From: Mimachlamys varia
Lineage: Eukaryota; Mollusca; Bivalvia; Pectinida; Pectinidae
NCBI GenBank assembly: GCA_947623455.1
Contig: OX392533.1
Coordinates: 31,742,229 to 31,806,228 of the forward strand
DNA length: 64,000 nucleotides
Direction: 5' to 3'
Shown: positions 36,101 through 47,875 of the stretch, in pieces
Layout of the letters: each line of letters opens with the position of its first letter
How positions within the stretch are numbered: position 1 is the stretch's first letter
The notes under the pieces: model-generated
Database searches by the model: none
The model's input: the letters and a program-made list of their open reading frames with translations, nothing else
What the model was told of the DNA's origin: nothing
Program-made: the position numbers and the translations under genes

Positions 36101-39100
36101 TTTAATCAGTATAGTTCCTCACATAAATTAGCTCATTTAATCAGTATAATTCCTCACTTCAATTAATTTATTTAATCAGTATAGTTCCTTACTTAAATTA
36201 GTTCATTTAATCAGTATACAAATGTAGTTTCTCACTTAAATTAGTTCATTTAGAGGTAATATCATTATAACAAGTAACTGTAAAATATTTTGTTGTTTAT
36301 AATGGCTGTTTGTGTTTACTTTTCAATAAATAAAAGATATCAGGGAAAAGTTTAAAGATTTTCCAAATACTTTTATTAAATTGAAATACTTATTTCTCTT
36401 AATAATGATTCATAGAGAAGAAATTGAAGTCATTTATCAATGTTTATTTTTAGATTAGCTTAAAAATCTAACACTCATTGTTGGGATTTGTGAACAACCA
36501 ATTGTCAAGTTTACTACCCAGTAATGAAACTGATTTCCATCACCAATATTTAATCAGTAACCTGCACAGGTGCTTTTGATTAATTATTGTCTGAAATTGA
36601 TGGGAGCACTATTAAAAACAGTTCTGTAATAGATGCGATCAAGGAAGTTACAAATATGTAAACATGTTATCCTTGTTAGTACACGTTCACCTAACGTCAC
36701 AGTGAGTGTGGTTTCAAAACGTATTTCTATGCTTGTTTGATATAATCATGAGTGTACCTGGTATTTTCACAACAGGTGTCACTCGCTCACTATCCAGGTT
36801 TATTGTCTGTGTTCCCTTCGCCAGGGGTTTGACGTTGTCTGGCTGTCCTTATGCAAAGTCTCCAGTGATCACAATCATGGGGATCGACTGTGTCCAGTTG
36901 CCACTGCTTACAGTCTTGCCTGATGGTTTCTTTCCATGTCCTCTTAGGGCCCGTGTACTTGTACAAAACAATGATGGTCATATGCTTGTTCACAACTCAT
37001 AATTACTTTCAAGGATTTTCATCAGAGACTAATTATCAAGTTCTACTTCTAGCAAAAGTTCACAATATTTATAGTTTTTACTTTGAGTATGCATGCCTAA
37101 ATAAAGTCCCAAGAAGTCAAAGCATCTTCACAATAAATGCATGGCTGTTGTATTATCCCTATAACTGTATGTATTTTGACTTTTCCAGACCCTGGACCAG
37201 TATGGCGGTATTGATATTGTGGTGTCCAACGCTGCCGTAAACCCGTTCTTCGGTCCAATGTTAGATGTAAGCTTTCAACGATATATCATGCATGTATAAT
37301 TCATACTTGCCAACCCTCCCTATTTAGGAGGGAGACTCCTGATTTTTGACCCTAAAATATGGCATTTTCAACTTTGGAATTTGTTTTTCTGTTCCCATTT
37401 TTAGCCCACCATCATCAGATGGTGGGCTATTCAAATCGCCCTGCGTCCGTGGTCCGTCGTCCGTCCGTCCGTCCGTTCGTCAGTCCGTCAGTCCGTCCGT
37501 CCGTCCGTAAACAATTCTTGTTATCGCTATTTCTCATAAAGTACCGAAGGAATCTTTCTCAAATTTCATGTGTTGGTTCACCTTGGTCCCTAGTTGTGCA
37601 TATTCCATTTTGGGACCGATCTGAATTCAAGATGGCCGACAGGCAGCCATCTTGGATTTTGACATTTGAACTTTGTTATCCCTATTTCTGAGAATGTACT
37701 GAATGGATCATTCTCAAATTTCATGTGTTGGTTCACCTTGGTCTCTAGTTGTGCATATTCCATTTTGGGACCGATCTGAATTCAAGATGGCCGACAGGCA
37801 GCCATCTTGGATTTTGACATTTGAACTTTGTTATCCCTATTTCTGAGAATGTACTGAATGGATCTTTCTCAAATTTCATGTGTAGGTTCCCCTTGGTGCT
37901 TAGTTATGCATATTGCATTTTGGGACCAATCCGAAAACAACATGGCCGACAGGCAGCCATCTTGGATTTTGACAGTTGAACATTGTTATCGCTATTTCTG
38001 AGAATGTACTGAATGGATCTTTCTCAAATTTCATGTGTAGGTTCCCCTTGGTGTGTAGTTATGCATATTGCATTTTGGGACCAATCCAAAAACAACATGG
38101 CCGACAGGCAGCCATCTTGGATTTTGACAATTGAAGTTTGTTATCGCTATTTCTAAGAAAGTACTGAAGGTATCTTTCTCAAATTTCATGTGTTGGTTCA
38201 CCTTGGTCCCTAGTTGTGTATATTCCATTTTGGGACCGATCTGAATTCAAGATGGCCGACAGGCAGCCATCTTGGATTTTGACATTTGAACTTTGTTATC
38301 CCTATTTCTGAGAATGTACTGAATGGATCTTTCTCAAATTTCATGTGTAGGTTCCCCTTGGTGCCTAGTTATGCATATTGCATTTTGGGACCAATCCGAA
38401 AACAACATGGCCGACAGGCAGCCATCTTGGATTTGGCAGTTGAACTTTGTTATCGCTATTTCTGAGAATGTACTGAATGGATCTTTCTCAAATTTCATGT
38501 GTAGGTTCCCCTTGGTGTGTAGTTATGCATATTGCATTTTGGGACCAATCCAAAAACAACATGGCCGACAGGCAGCCATCTCGGATTTTGACAATTGAAG
38601 TTCGTTATGGCTATTTCTCAGAAATTACTGAAGGTATCTTTCTCAAATTTCATGTGTTGGTTCACCTTGGTCCCTAGTTGTGTATATTCCATTTTGGGAC
38701 AGATCAGAAAACAATATGGCCGACAGGCAGCCATCTTGGATTTTGACAATTGAAGTTTGTTATCGCTATTTCTAAGAAAGTACTGAAGGTATCTTTCTCA
38801 AATTTCATTTGTTGGTTCACCTTGGTCCCTAGTTGTGCATATTCCATTTTTGGACAGATCGGAAAACAACATGGCCGACAGGCAGCCATCTTGGATTTTG
38901 ACAATTGAAGTTTGTTATCCCTATTTCTGAGAATATACTGAAGGGAACTTTCACAAATTTCATATGTAGGTTCCTCCTGGTGCCTAGCTATGCTAAGAAT
39001 AAGGAAACGACAATGTAATTCACAAAAAAAAACAAAAAAATGCATCTGTGTCCCACCAGAGTCTCTGCTCACACTTAACAACACCTAAGAGACAATCGAA

Positions 39101-42100
39101 AGAAGAGAAAAGAACCATCTTTCAAAAAACAAACTTAGATCATTTGATGGTGGGCGCCAAGATCCCTCTGGGATCTCTTGTTAAAGATCTGATGATTTCA
39201 TCTGAAAGAAGAGCTCAAAAGAAGCCATTTAAAAGTGTTATTTTTCCTCTAAATGTACATGTATACATTAACATATAATTTATGTTTTCAATTCTGAGCA
39301 CATGTAATCTCCCCCATGGAAAAAAAGTTGGCAAGTATGATAATTGCCAACTTTATTTATCAGAGTGAATCCTAAAATTAGACCCTAAAATAGATTGATT
39401 TTAAACTGAATTTTCTTCTAAATCAATAATTGAGTAAAATCATATTTTTCTTAGTTCTAATTATTTTATTTGTAAAAAATTGCAATGAAAAAAAAATAGG
39501 TGTACAGTGTACATGTATAAACTAATTATTTATGCTTTCTGAGAAAGAGTTATAATCCCCTTGGCAATATTAAAAAGAAAATTGCCATCAGCCATAGGTT
39601 AAATGATTATAAAGCTAATTTCTGTACATAATTATGCTGGTTTATTTTTCAAGAAAGAATTGGATGTTCATTGTTTCTTATTATGCACAACAGATTAGGA
39701 GTTTACAGATTTTATTCTTATTTGAACTTGACACCCCTATTCGGCTATTCTTACTAATGCAACCTAAATTTTAGAATAAGTTTTTGATATTATTTAAGAT
39801 TTGAAAAAGACACATTTTTGAAAGAAAGATGAAAGAAACAAAATATGATCAACAATTATAGTATGAATGACTAATGAAAAAAGACACTGCCTGCGCTATC
39901 AGTCAGACATCTGGAGGTAAAACAAATTGAAACAAACACAATTGGCAATTATTTTTATTGTAGCACTAATACAAAACTATAATTTATCGGTAATGATTTC
40001 CTGTACATTTTGCTTATGATTTTATAATTTTTAATTAACAAAGTTTGTTTCATTAACAGAATAAATGGTTGTTTTTATTATTTTTCAGTGCTCAGAAGAA
40101 CAGTGGGATAAGGTAGGCAAAACATTGATTTGAAAAATAATTTTCAAAGATTAAAGTTTGAAATTGAAATTTGTTTATACAGAATTGAATTCAAATGTTA
40201 TCCGTATATTATATTGGGATCAACTAAACTGAAAGCAAGTATTTTAACATTACAGATATTTGATTTGAATGTGAAGACAACATTTATGTTGATCAAGGAG
40301 ACAGTCCCACATCTACAAAGCAGAGGGTAAGTAATCATAAATATAGTCCTACATTTATAAAGCAGATAGTTCTACAAGTAGAAAGCAGAGGGTGCATGCA
40401 TTGGTGTATAAGTAATCATAAATATAGTCCTACATTTATAAAGCAGATAGTCCAACAAGTAGAAAGCAGAGGGTGCATGCATTGGTGTATAAGTAATCAT
40501 AAATATAGTCCTACATTTATAAAGCAGATAGTTCTACAAGTAGAAAGCAAAGGGTACATACTTTGTTGTATAATTATAAGTAATCATAAATATAGTCCTA
40601 CATGTATAAAGCAGATAGTCCCACAAGTAGAAAGCAGAGGGTACATATAACTGATCCTGAATGTATATGACACAAAATATTGCTCCTATATACATGTAGC
40701 TGAGATACTCCATGTTTTCATATTAAGTTCGTCCAGTAAATTTAACTGCTCCATATTGGTGAAATATACAACTGTCTATAATACAAAGATGGCATACATC
40801 GAATGTTCATGTACTACATGTACATACCATTTAGTTAGTTAACACACTGGCCCTGGTTATTCAAGGTTCCTAATAGCTGAGGAAAAATTCCTGAAATTTT
40901 AAATTTTTTTCAATTTATTTCTGTCATGCTTTCCTATAAAGACTTAAAGTTAGATAATTTCTTTAATTTAAGAGATATTCCGGAAACTGGACACTGTATA
41001 GCTACATTTTGTCATGATGATGATGATGATGATGATTACAAAAAATTTTTACATTTTAAGATAAACATACAAGTTGACTGAACATCACAAGCATTAAGAA
41101 CAATTTTTATATTTTATACAATTTCCTTTCAGAGGAGGCTCCGTTGTGGTGGTGTCATCCATCGCAGGCTTTAACCCTATATCGGTACGTAAAGCAGTTG
41201 GTGCAGAACGGTTTTTTTTTCGAAGCCCGAAGTTGCTAACAATCAGCACATGACAAAAACATTAGACTTTTTCATCAGATATCTGATTTTTACGACGTGA
41301 AACAAAAATAAACCAAACCAAATCGTGTAACTTGTCTAAACCGGATATCATTGGTGACTTAATTGTTTTTACGAAACAGACAGGGATTCAGAATAGACAG
41401 GGGTCGGTTTAGACAAGTTTTACTGTATCTTGTAAATCAGCCAGTTTTCTTTTTTAGATACACTGACAGCTGATAACTGTGTTTTTTCTATAAAATTACT
41501 GGAGATATTCTAAGCACGATAGTTCCTTGTGAGTTTGGTTCCATGTATTATATATAATTCAATGTCATACCTACCTGATACAGATGCTGGGACCCTACTC
41601 TGTCAGTAAGACAGCCTTGCTGGGGCTCATCAAGGCCCTGGTACCACAACTGGCTGCCATGAACATCCGTATCAATGGACTCGCACCAGGGATCATAGAT
41701 ACAAGTTTCAGCCAAGCAGTAAGTCAATAATAGACGTCCTTGTATAGAACCTGCTAAAATCACATACAGTAATATAAAAACCCCACTTACTCGAACTTGT
41801 GGGACCTGATCAATAGTTCGAGGAATACATGGTATTCGAGTGATCCAAGGTTGGTCGAATTTTATTAGAACTGTGTTGCGAATAAATTAATTGTTCTTAG
41901 AATGAGGGGTATTCAAGTACATTGTAAACTGGGTTCACGTAAGTTGAGTTTTACTTTAACATCTAATCTTAACCTTTTCACCACTTTAGACCATATGGAC
42001 CGCGCCATGTCATTACATGTTGGAGTTTACCTAGGTTGCATAGGGATGAATCTGATGATGATAATGATATGTGAATCTGATGGTGAAAATGATAAGTGAA

Positions 42101-45100
42101 TCTGATGATGATAATCATATGTGAATCTGATGGTGAAAATGATAAGTGAATCTGATGATAATGATAATGATAAGTGAATCTGATGGTGATAATGATATGT
42201 GAATCTGATGGTGATAATGATAAGTGAATCTGATGATAATGATAATGATAAGTGAATCTGATGATGATAAAAGTGATATATGAATCTGTTGATGATAATG
42301 ATATGTGAAATTGATGATGGTAATGATATGTGAATTTGATGATGGTAATGATATGTGAATCTGCTAATGATAATGATATATGTGAATCTGATGGTGATAA
42401 TGATAAGTGAATCTGATGATGATAAAAGTGATATGTGAATCTGTTGATGATAATGATATGTGAAACTGATGATGATAAATGTGATATGTGAATCTGATGA
42501 TGATAAATGTGATATGTGAATCTGATGATGATAAATGTGATATGTGAATCCGATGATGATAAAAGTGAAGCATGGAAATCCTCATCAAATACATATGGCA
42601 AGATATGGACCATAAAAATGATAAACAGGATAATGTAGCTCATTCCCCCTGAACGCATGAGTTAAATTATAAGCAAATATATATATGTATGTATTTTGTA
42701 GTAAAATCTCATTAAACCAACTTTGTGTATTTGGGGATTTAATGATGAGACAGCTCTCATGCTGAATCTAAGATTCCCTGCTCAAATTTCTTATTCCAGT
42801 GATTATAAAGTTAAAAGGAATTCATATTCTGCCAACAGTTTTGAAGAAAGAATTAAAACTGAAATCCAACTACAATGTATTTGCCTGTCTTCATATATAC
42901 CCATCAAATTTGATAAGACGTATCATGGTATATATATGGTGTTGTCATAAACTTTTATTTGTCTGGAGATCTCATTCGGCAATTTTCAGCCAATCTCTTC
43001 CAAAATTTTAACTTTTTTTAGAAGTTGTATTTTCCTGAACATTGGTTTGATTTGAAAATTTTTAAAGAGTTACTGCCCCTTACTTGTATATATTTCAAAA
43101 TCTAAATCACTTCCGGAGATCTCTGACAACGTACAGTTTTAAATCAATTTCTTTCAAACTTTGGCTATGATGACAATGTCATAAAGTTACCTTTTCCTGA
43201 AAATCAGTTTGTTTCAACTGGGGATGGAAGAGTTATTGCCCCTTATAATATCTAAATCTTGTCTGGGGATTTTCTCCCACTTTCAGTCAAGTAAGAATTA
43301 TTATTAGTCTGAGTGAACTTGTTACCCAACCCTGTACTGAGATTGTGCTGGTTGTTTTACCTACATTCGTGTTTGTGTTATTGCATCAATTTAACTGATT
43401 GTAGTTTGATGGATTATCTCCTCTTTTTTACTTTCAGTTGACCAGTAATGAAGAATTAGCCAAGCCTATTTTATCAAATGTTCCCTTGAACAGGTAAGAT
43501 TTTGTTTGATAGTTTCTATATTATCGGGGATATGGACAAAACCTGTCAACCATAAAGGTGTACTGCAAGGCCCTACACTAAGATTCTTAACACAAAGTCT
43601 AGAGAAAGATTCTTAAAGGCCCAATATACGTAACTTCAGGAAATTTTTCGGGATTTTGAAAAATTATGAAAAAAAATCCAGTTGATAACCATGCAAAAAT
43701 AAGCCTTAAACGAAGTAAACCTGAGCGGTTCCTAACAAGAAACTCCTGACAGAAAAATCCAAAGAATTGAAAATAATTCAGGTGGGGCACACTTAAACAG
43801 CAAACCGAAGTTAGAAGACAGTTCAAAATGGACGCATGTTAACAAATACCGAGTTTCAACTGCTGCTGTACCGGTATCATCTTGAATATTGCTGATATCA
43901 GTTAATCTCAACTAAATCTATAAAAATGAAAAGTTATTAGGCTTGATTTTCGCTTCAATGTTTGCCAAAAGTTACTTATATTGGGCCTTAAACACAAAGT
44001 CTATAGAGAGGTTCTAAACACAAAGGCTATAGATAGATTCTTAATGACCCCCAAGCTGTTAATAGGACGTAAAACAAAATAAACTAAACCTTTTATTGTC
44101 TTAAATTCATGAAATTCCTGATGTTGGTTTTATTTTGTTTAACATCCTTATAGCAACTAGTTTGTTTTAAGTGTACATGTATGTATGTGTGTAATGGCGG
44201 GGTATGTTGGTGTATTTGCCCTATTGCGATAACCCTGATCTGGTGTTGTTTTTGGTTGCTACCTCATTGAAATACCTAATCAAAGGTTTACCCAGCATGA
44301 CATTGCACACACTTTTTGATAGCACCCTACTATGCCAGTGGAAAAAAAATCTGCTTCAGACGCCACCTGAATGAAGAAATTACTTCCCTGAGGAGACCAC
44401 AGGTTCCAAAGATAATACATACTAGATAGTTAGATATATGTCATGCTGAATGAATTAGTATCAAGAGGCCACCCTAAATAGAAATCCACCCAAATTACTT
44501 CCCAAGGGGAGGGTTCTCGAAAACAACTACAGTTTTACTCTGCTTGTTAGTATACAATGTATCGGTATTAAGATAAAGCTTCAGATTTGTTTAATAATTG
44601 TACACAAGCTATATGGTATAGGATTTCTTAAGAGTAGAAAGAGTAACCAAGGTGTTCCATTGTGAAGCGAGTATCATGATATCCACCCCATCTCTCCTTT
44701 CCGCAACAAAGTTTGTGGGGTGTACTCGAAAATCGGGCTGTGGGTAGACACAATGATGTAATGGCTACTCCTCCTAAACTACTGAAGGAACTTCAGCAAA
44801 TCTTATTATAATCTGAATCAGGTTGAGTTATAATCCCATTTTTAAAAGTTACATGTCCCTTTAAGGTGGCAGCAACAGTTTTAGTTTGAGTAAGTTTAGT
44901 ATGACCTGTCTTTGAGTAACATTTGGGTTGTCAGGTGGCGGACATTGATAACCCACTGGCCTTTATCCAAGGTGGCTGGGGTTCGATTTCCTAAACTATG
45001 TAAAATGTATTGGGTCTCCTACCCAACCAAGCAGAGTTTCTCAGGGTACTCTGGTCTCTTCAAACATTCAGACCCAGTATAATATTACCAAGGTATTAAG

Positions 45101-45289
45101 GCAAACATAAATGATTGTTGAATTGTCAAAAATAAACTGTATATATTTTATCGAGTGCAAAACTGTATTTCCAGGTTTGGACAGCCTCCGGAGTGTGCTG
45201 GTATAGTGTCATTTCTGTCCTCGGAAGATGCTTCTTACATCACTGGAGAAACAGTCATGGTTACTGGAGGTATTCCAGCTAGACTCTGA
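33162..45289 (+). CDS. DHRS4-like: DHRS4-like short-chain dehydrogenase/reductase, plus copy
   Basis: Nine exons: 33162-33280, 35205-35382, 37189-37266, 40089-40112, 40256-40326, 41133-41184, 41584-41718, 43438-43493, 45175-45289 (TGA 45287-45289). All introns are GT-AG and phases agree; the product is 275 residues, close to the 278 of human DHRS4. Residues 1-18 are rich in Arg and Ser (MLRRLLFSSNVRRQLSTR), like a mitochondrial presequence; an internal Met at 19 matches the usual DHRS4 core start. TASTDGIG (cofactor), NAAVNP, catalytic Ser in VSS, YSVSK and ITGETVMVTGG are intact. The C-terminal ARL fits the peroxisomal PTS1 consensus. Expected role: NADPH-dependent reduction of retinal and other carbonyls. 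By hand count about 150 of 235 residues in exons 2-9 match the minus-strand paralog. Confidence 0.93.
33369..33439. mobile_element. Fold-back with G/C-run arms
   Basis: TGCATAAAAT and ATTTTATGCA flank a G8 run and its C-rich counterpart, with CGATAT / ATATCG inside. The hairpin lies in intron 1 of the plus-strand DHRS4-like gene, about 90 bp after exon 1. Confidence 0.55.
33480..34060 (+). repeat. tRNA-Gly-like SINE cluster
   Basis: At 33797-33868 there are a TGGCTCAATGG A box, an anticodon stem-loop with TCC (Gly) and a perfect T arm with GGTTCAATTCC. The 3' acceptor CCCGGCC has no complement on the 5' side, so it is a tRNA-derived SINE or pseudogene rather than a tRNA. A shorter relative ending in GGCCTGGCCACAAC lies at about 33550-33575. 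The phrase GTGTGGTATAATTAGGCAGC occurs at about 33520 and 33745. The sequence to 34060 looks like the SINE body. Confidence 0.55.
35065..35155 (+). repeat. Degenerate tRNA-related fragment
   Basis: ATCAGTAGAGCAGAGGACT resembles a tRNA D arm and anticodon 5' stem, and GGTTCAGTTCC downstream resembles a B box. The stems no longer pair. It lies about 50 bp before exon 2 of the plus-strand DHRS4-like gene. Confidence 0.35.
35720..36250. repeat. 35-bp minisatellite in intron 2
   Basis: About 15 units of ATTCCTCACTTAAATTAGTT plus CATTTAATCAGTATG, with TATG/TTTA/TATA variants at the junction. Wholly intronic in the plus-strand DHRS4-like gene. Confidence 0.92.
36790..36993 (-). pseudogene. Non-LTR retrotransposon fragment (C-terminal tail of a reverse-transcriptase ORF)
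   Basis: The minus-strand frame reads GPKRTWKETIRQDCKQW, then D..DRD-like HD..HWR and RTARQR. This pattern is the region just after the reverse transcriptase in many animal LINE ORF2 proteins (GRPKRTW...D..WR). Only about 65 codons remain and no polymerase motif is present, so it is a dead 3' fragment in intron 2 of the plus-strand DHRS4-like gene. Confidence 0.55.
37395..39182. mobile_element. pearl-like tandem-core element in intron 3
   Basis: The left end has AGCCCACCATC...GATGGTGGGCT, which can form a hairpin, then a GTCC-rich microsatellite (about 37440-37508). The core holds about nine diverged units of ~155 bp; CCGACAGGCAGCCAT recurs from about 37640 to 38880. The right end has TTTGATGGTGGGCGCC, then CAAGATCCCTCTGGGATCTCTTG. 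Unique ends around a ~155-160-bp tandem core is the architecture of bivalve pearl elements (described in Crassostrea), which are related to Helitron/Helentron derivatives. No protein is encoded. Confidence 0.65.
40327..40650 (+). repeat. Tandem copies of the exon 5 / intron 5 junction
   Basis: Four units of about 80-88 bp each contain a decayed copy of the exon 5 end (CCCACA..TAGAAAGCAGAGGG) and of the first intron bases (AAGTAATCATAAATATAGTC). The real donor is CAGAGG|GTAAGT at 40326/40327; the copies read GGGTGCATG or GGGTACATA. Confidence 0.75.
40985..41040. repeat. GAT microsatellite
   Basis: An uninterrupted run of about seven GAT repeats lies in intron 5 of the plus-strand DHRS4-like gene, about 100 bp before exon 6. 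Confidence 0.7.
42047..42575. repeat. Irregular GAT-rich minisatellite in intron 7
   Basis: Units of about 24-30 bp of the form GATGATAATGATATGTGAATCT vary in the number of GAT and AAT triplets. A 226-codon open frame on the minus strand and shorter ones reflect the triplet period; they are not genes. Confidence 0.88.
43617..43988. mobile_element. Harbinger-like MITE in intron 8
   Basis: Ends AGGCCCAATATACGTAACT and AGTTACTTATATTGGGCCT are inverted copies with one mismatch. They are flanked by TAA at 43614-43616 and 43989-43991, a 3-bp target duplication of the PIF/Harbinger type. The 372-bp element encodes no protein. It landed between short tandem copies of TTCTTAACACAAAGTCTA-type sequence. 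Confidence 0.7.
44930..45005 (+). repeat. tRNA-derived fragment in intron 8
   Basis: TTGTCAGGTGGCGGACATTG resembles a degenerate D arm, ACTGGCCTTTATCCAAGGTG an anticodon region and GGGGTTCGATTTCC a B box with T arm. The cloverleaf does not close, so it is probably a SINE head. Confidence 0.45.
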
Positions 45290-47270
45290 TCCTAGAAACA
45301 GTGGACAAGTTTCATCATCTATACATCAAGATATGATTTTAATATGCAGAGAATGATTGCCGAATGATTGTGATACCATTGTTGATTTTTGAATGTTTAC
45401 AATTTTTTATATGAATATATTTCATACGCCATACAATAATGAAGAATTTTGGTTGTTTTTTTTAATTTCTCAGAGGAAAATGAGGGGGTCTACTGCCACA
45501 AAGGATGTCTGTTTGTCCATCCAACTTTTTGTCTGGATGAGGATTTAAAAAAGGAGAGGGAAAAGAATTTTTATCCAACGTTTTGTACCCTGTACATTGG
45601 TGACTTTAGAGAGGTTTAACGAATTATATGTGAAGATAACACTTTCATAAAGTCAGACGTCAACAATGCACCCACTATACTATAGTTATCATATATATGC
45701 TGTTTTAATGATCACCCTTCTTGATACAGAATTTACATGTATACATTAAAAAGCTTTAAAGGGCTAAAAAATAGAAAATGAAAATATATGTGTCATAAGA
45801 TTATTGTGTGCCTTTCGAATTCCTTGGGACTAAAATGACCTACAGAGAAGTCTAATGAAGTCATCTCCTATATTGTTTTTTTTAGGGGGGGGGGGGGTGG
45901 AGCCAGATCCCTGGCGGCATTCTCGTTTAAAACTGAAAAAACCCAAAACAGTAGACCTTTACATCAGTTGCATTTTTACACTTTTATTACAATTATAATA
46001 AGCAGAGTGTCTGCTTAAATACATAATGTAAATAGTAAAATTTAAGGTACAAAGTGAGATATTAGATACATGTAAGTCTTGGGTAAAAAAACAAGACCCA
46101 TGGACCTTAACGGTCATCAGAACTTTTTGATGTACTAGTTCCATTAACTTTTGCTGTTGTGTCCTTATTATCATTAACTTAAACCAAGATTGAGCTAGAA
46201 AACTGGCAGGTAAAAAGGGCCTTGCTTATACATGTGCGTCTATATATCTCCTAAAATCATTGATCCTTGAGCTTTGAACGCAACGATCAAACTCGTTTGA
46301 CTTTGATTTTTGTGTAAATGACCTTTAAAAAAGAAAGTTACAAACGGTTTCTTTGACCTTTAAATCAGTGACCGTGACCTCTGTGACCTTGCCTTTTGGT
46401 CAGATGACTCCTTGTTTTAATTCTGATAAACTTTCTTCACAATGTCATAACAAAATATTCATCAGTAAAGAGCTATTAGATTTGAGCTGATGACTTTGAA
46501 TTGTGGTCAGTTGAATCCTTATTCAATCGAACCAACTTTGAAAAGATTCAGAGGTTTTTGAGCAAAAATCGAACATGTTAATTGCTTATGACGCATGACG
46601 ACGGACAAAAGGCAATTATGTAAAAGGTCATTTGAGACTCCGTCTCATGTGGCCTAGAAACTCTTTGAAATGACAGGAGCGACAACCAACGTCACAGCCA
46701 CAAGTGCCTGATAATTCCGTACATCTAGTTTTGGAACTAACTAAAATCAAGGGCTGTATAAGGCAATGATACAATGATACACACTGTCTACCTGTAGTAC
46801 TAGAGTACATTTAGACGAAATGTCGCGCTTCGTTTTTGACAGCTGACCTCTCTAACTCGCCCGATTTTGGGTAGTGAGCTGATTTCAGCGGTCAGAACAC
46901 CGACACTCGGCTATTGAACTCTTTGCTTGACAAAGGAAACAGACGTTTTCGAAAGCTCGCAAATTAAGTTTTTCAATTCCTGTTTGTGTACAAAACAATC
47001 TCAGTATATATTCTTTCTAAAGCCTAAATAAAATCGAAATGCATGCTAGTTACTTTGTTTCCGTATTTTTAAAATAAAAACAATACGTCGCAATGCACTT
47101 TAACAGTAAACAAATGTTTCTTCAAATATGCAAGATGACCCCGGAACCATTCGACCTTGCTATTGCTATTTTAGTTCAACCTTAGCATAGGTCTTTGTCT
47201 TGTCTTTCAATGGACTAAAGAATCAAATTATACAAAAAAACAACATCGTCTCCCTACGGATGTTGTCGCA
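45290..47270. other. Intergenic stretch, no gene supported
   Basis: It contains the 3' flank of the plus-strand DHRS4-like gene, a G14 run at about 45885-45898, and a GACCTT-rich segment at 46290-46400 like diverged dispersed repeats. A short minus-strand Cys-rich frame at 46628-46740 has no confirmed splice partner. Confidence 0.5.
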
Positions 47271-47470
47271 GGGGCTAGGCACGGACCTATGTCACTATGA
47301 AATGACGGTTAGATAATCATTTTATAATTACCTCCCAAATATTAATGTGATCCCTCCCACTTCTATACAATTCTGACATACGTAATATAGTAGTGGGAGG
47401 GGTCACATTCGAGAGAGGTTACTGATTATCAAAAATCATTTCATAATGACATAGGTCCGTACCTAGCCCC
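47271..47470. mobile_element. Inverted-repeat MITE
   Basis: GGGGCTAGGCACGGACCTAT and its inverted copy (ending CCTAGCCCC) are part of arms of about 48 bp. Inner arms ATCCCTCCCACT / AGTGGGAGGGGT pair around a short centre. I found no convincing target duplication. Confidence 0.7.
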
Positions 47471-47875
47471 AGTTGATGTTGTTAACGAGTATCTAGAATA
47501 TTGACAAATTGGAAAGAAATTTAGGTAAATATAATCCAATAGCAATTATATTATCACCTGCAGCAAAATGTAGAGCTTTAACTCAACAGTGACAGGATTC
47601 ATCGGATATATCAGATAAAGCCTGTTGAGCGCATCTATATACGTATTATGATGTTCGTGTGAAGCTTCGTACATTGTGTGTATTTATAGTGTATCGTCTG
47701 CGAAAACTCAAGAAACCATGTTATTTGGCGCAAAAATAAGTATGTTGGACTCCTTCACCGGAAGTAACGAGTACATGTAGAAAAAGAAACGATTAAAGAT
47801 TTGTTACACTTAAAGAATATATCTCGAGTTGGCTGTTCGGTGCAGTCTGATAACAAGACTTTTAAAGGAGCATCC

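Noticed and set aside
36706..37002. 98-codon plus-strand frame
   Set aside because: It is the shadow of the minus-strand LINE fragment, whose residues fit a known pattern better.
41978..42658. 226-codon Ser/His/Ile-rich minus-strand frame
   Set aside because: Made of a GAT-rich microsatellite inside intron 7 of the plus DHRS4-like gene.
46628..46810. Cys-rich minus-strand segment (CTELSGTCGCDVGCRSC) after an acceptor-like TTTTAG
   Set aside because: It could be a terminal exon, but no upstream exon with matching phase was found and the motif does not identify a family.
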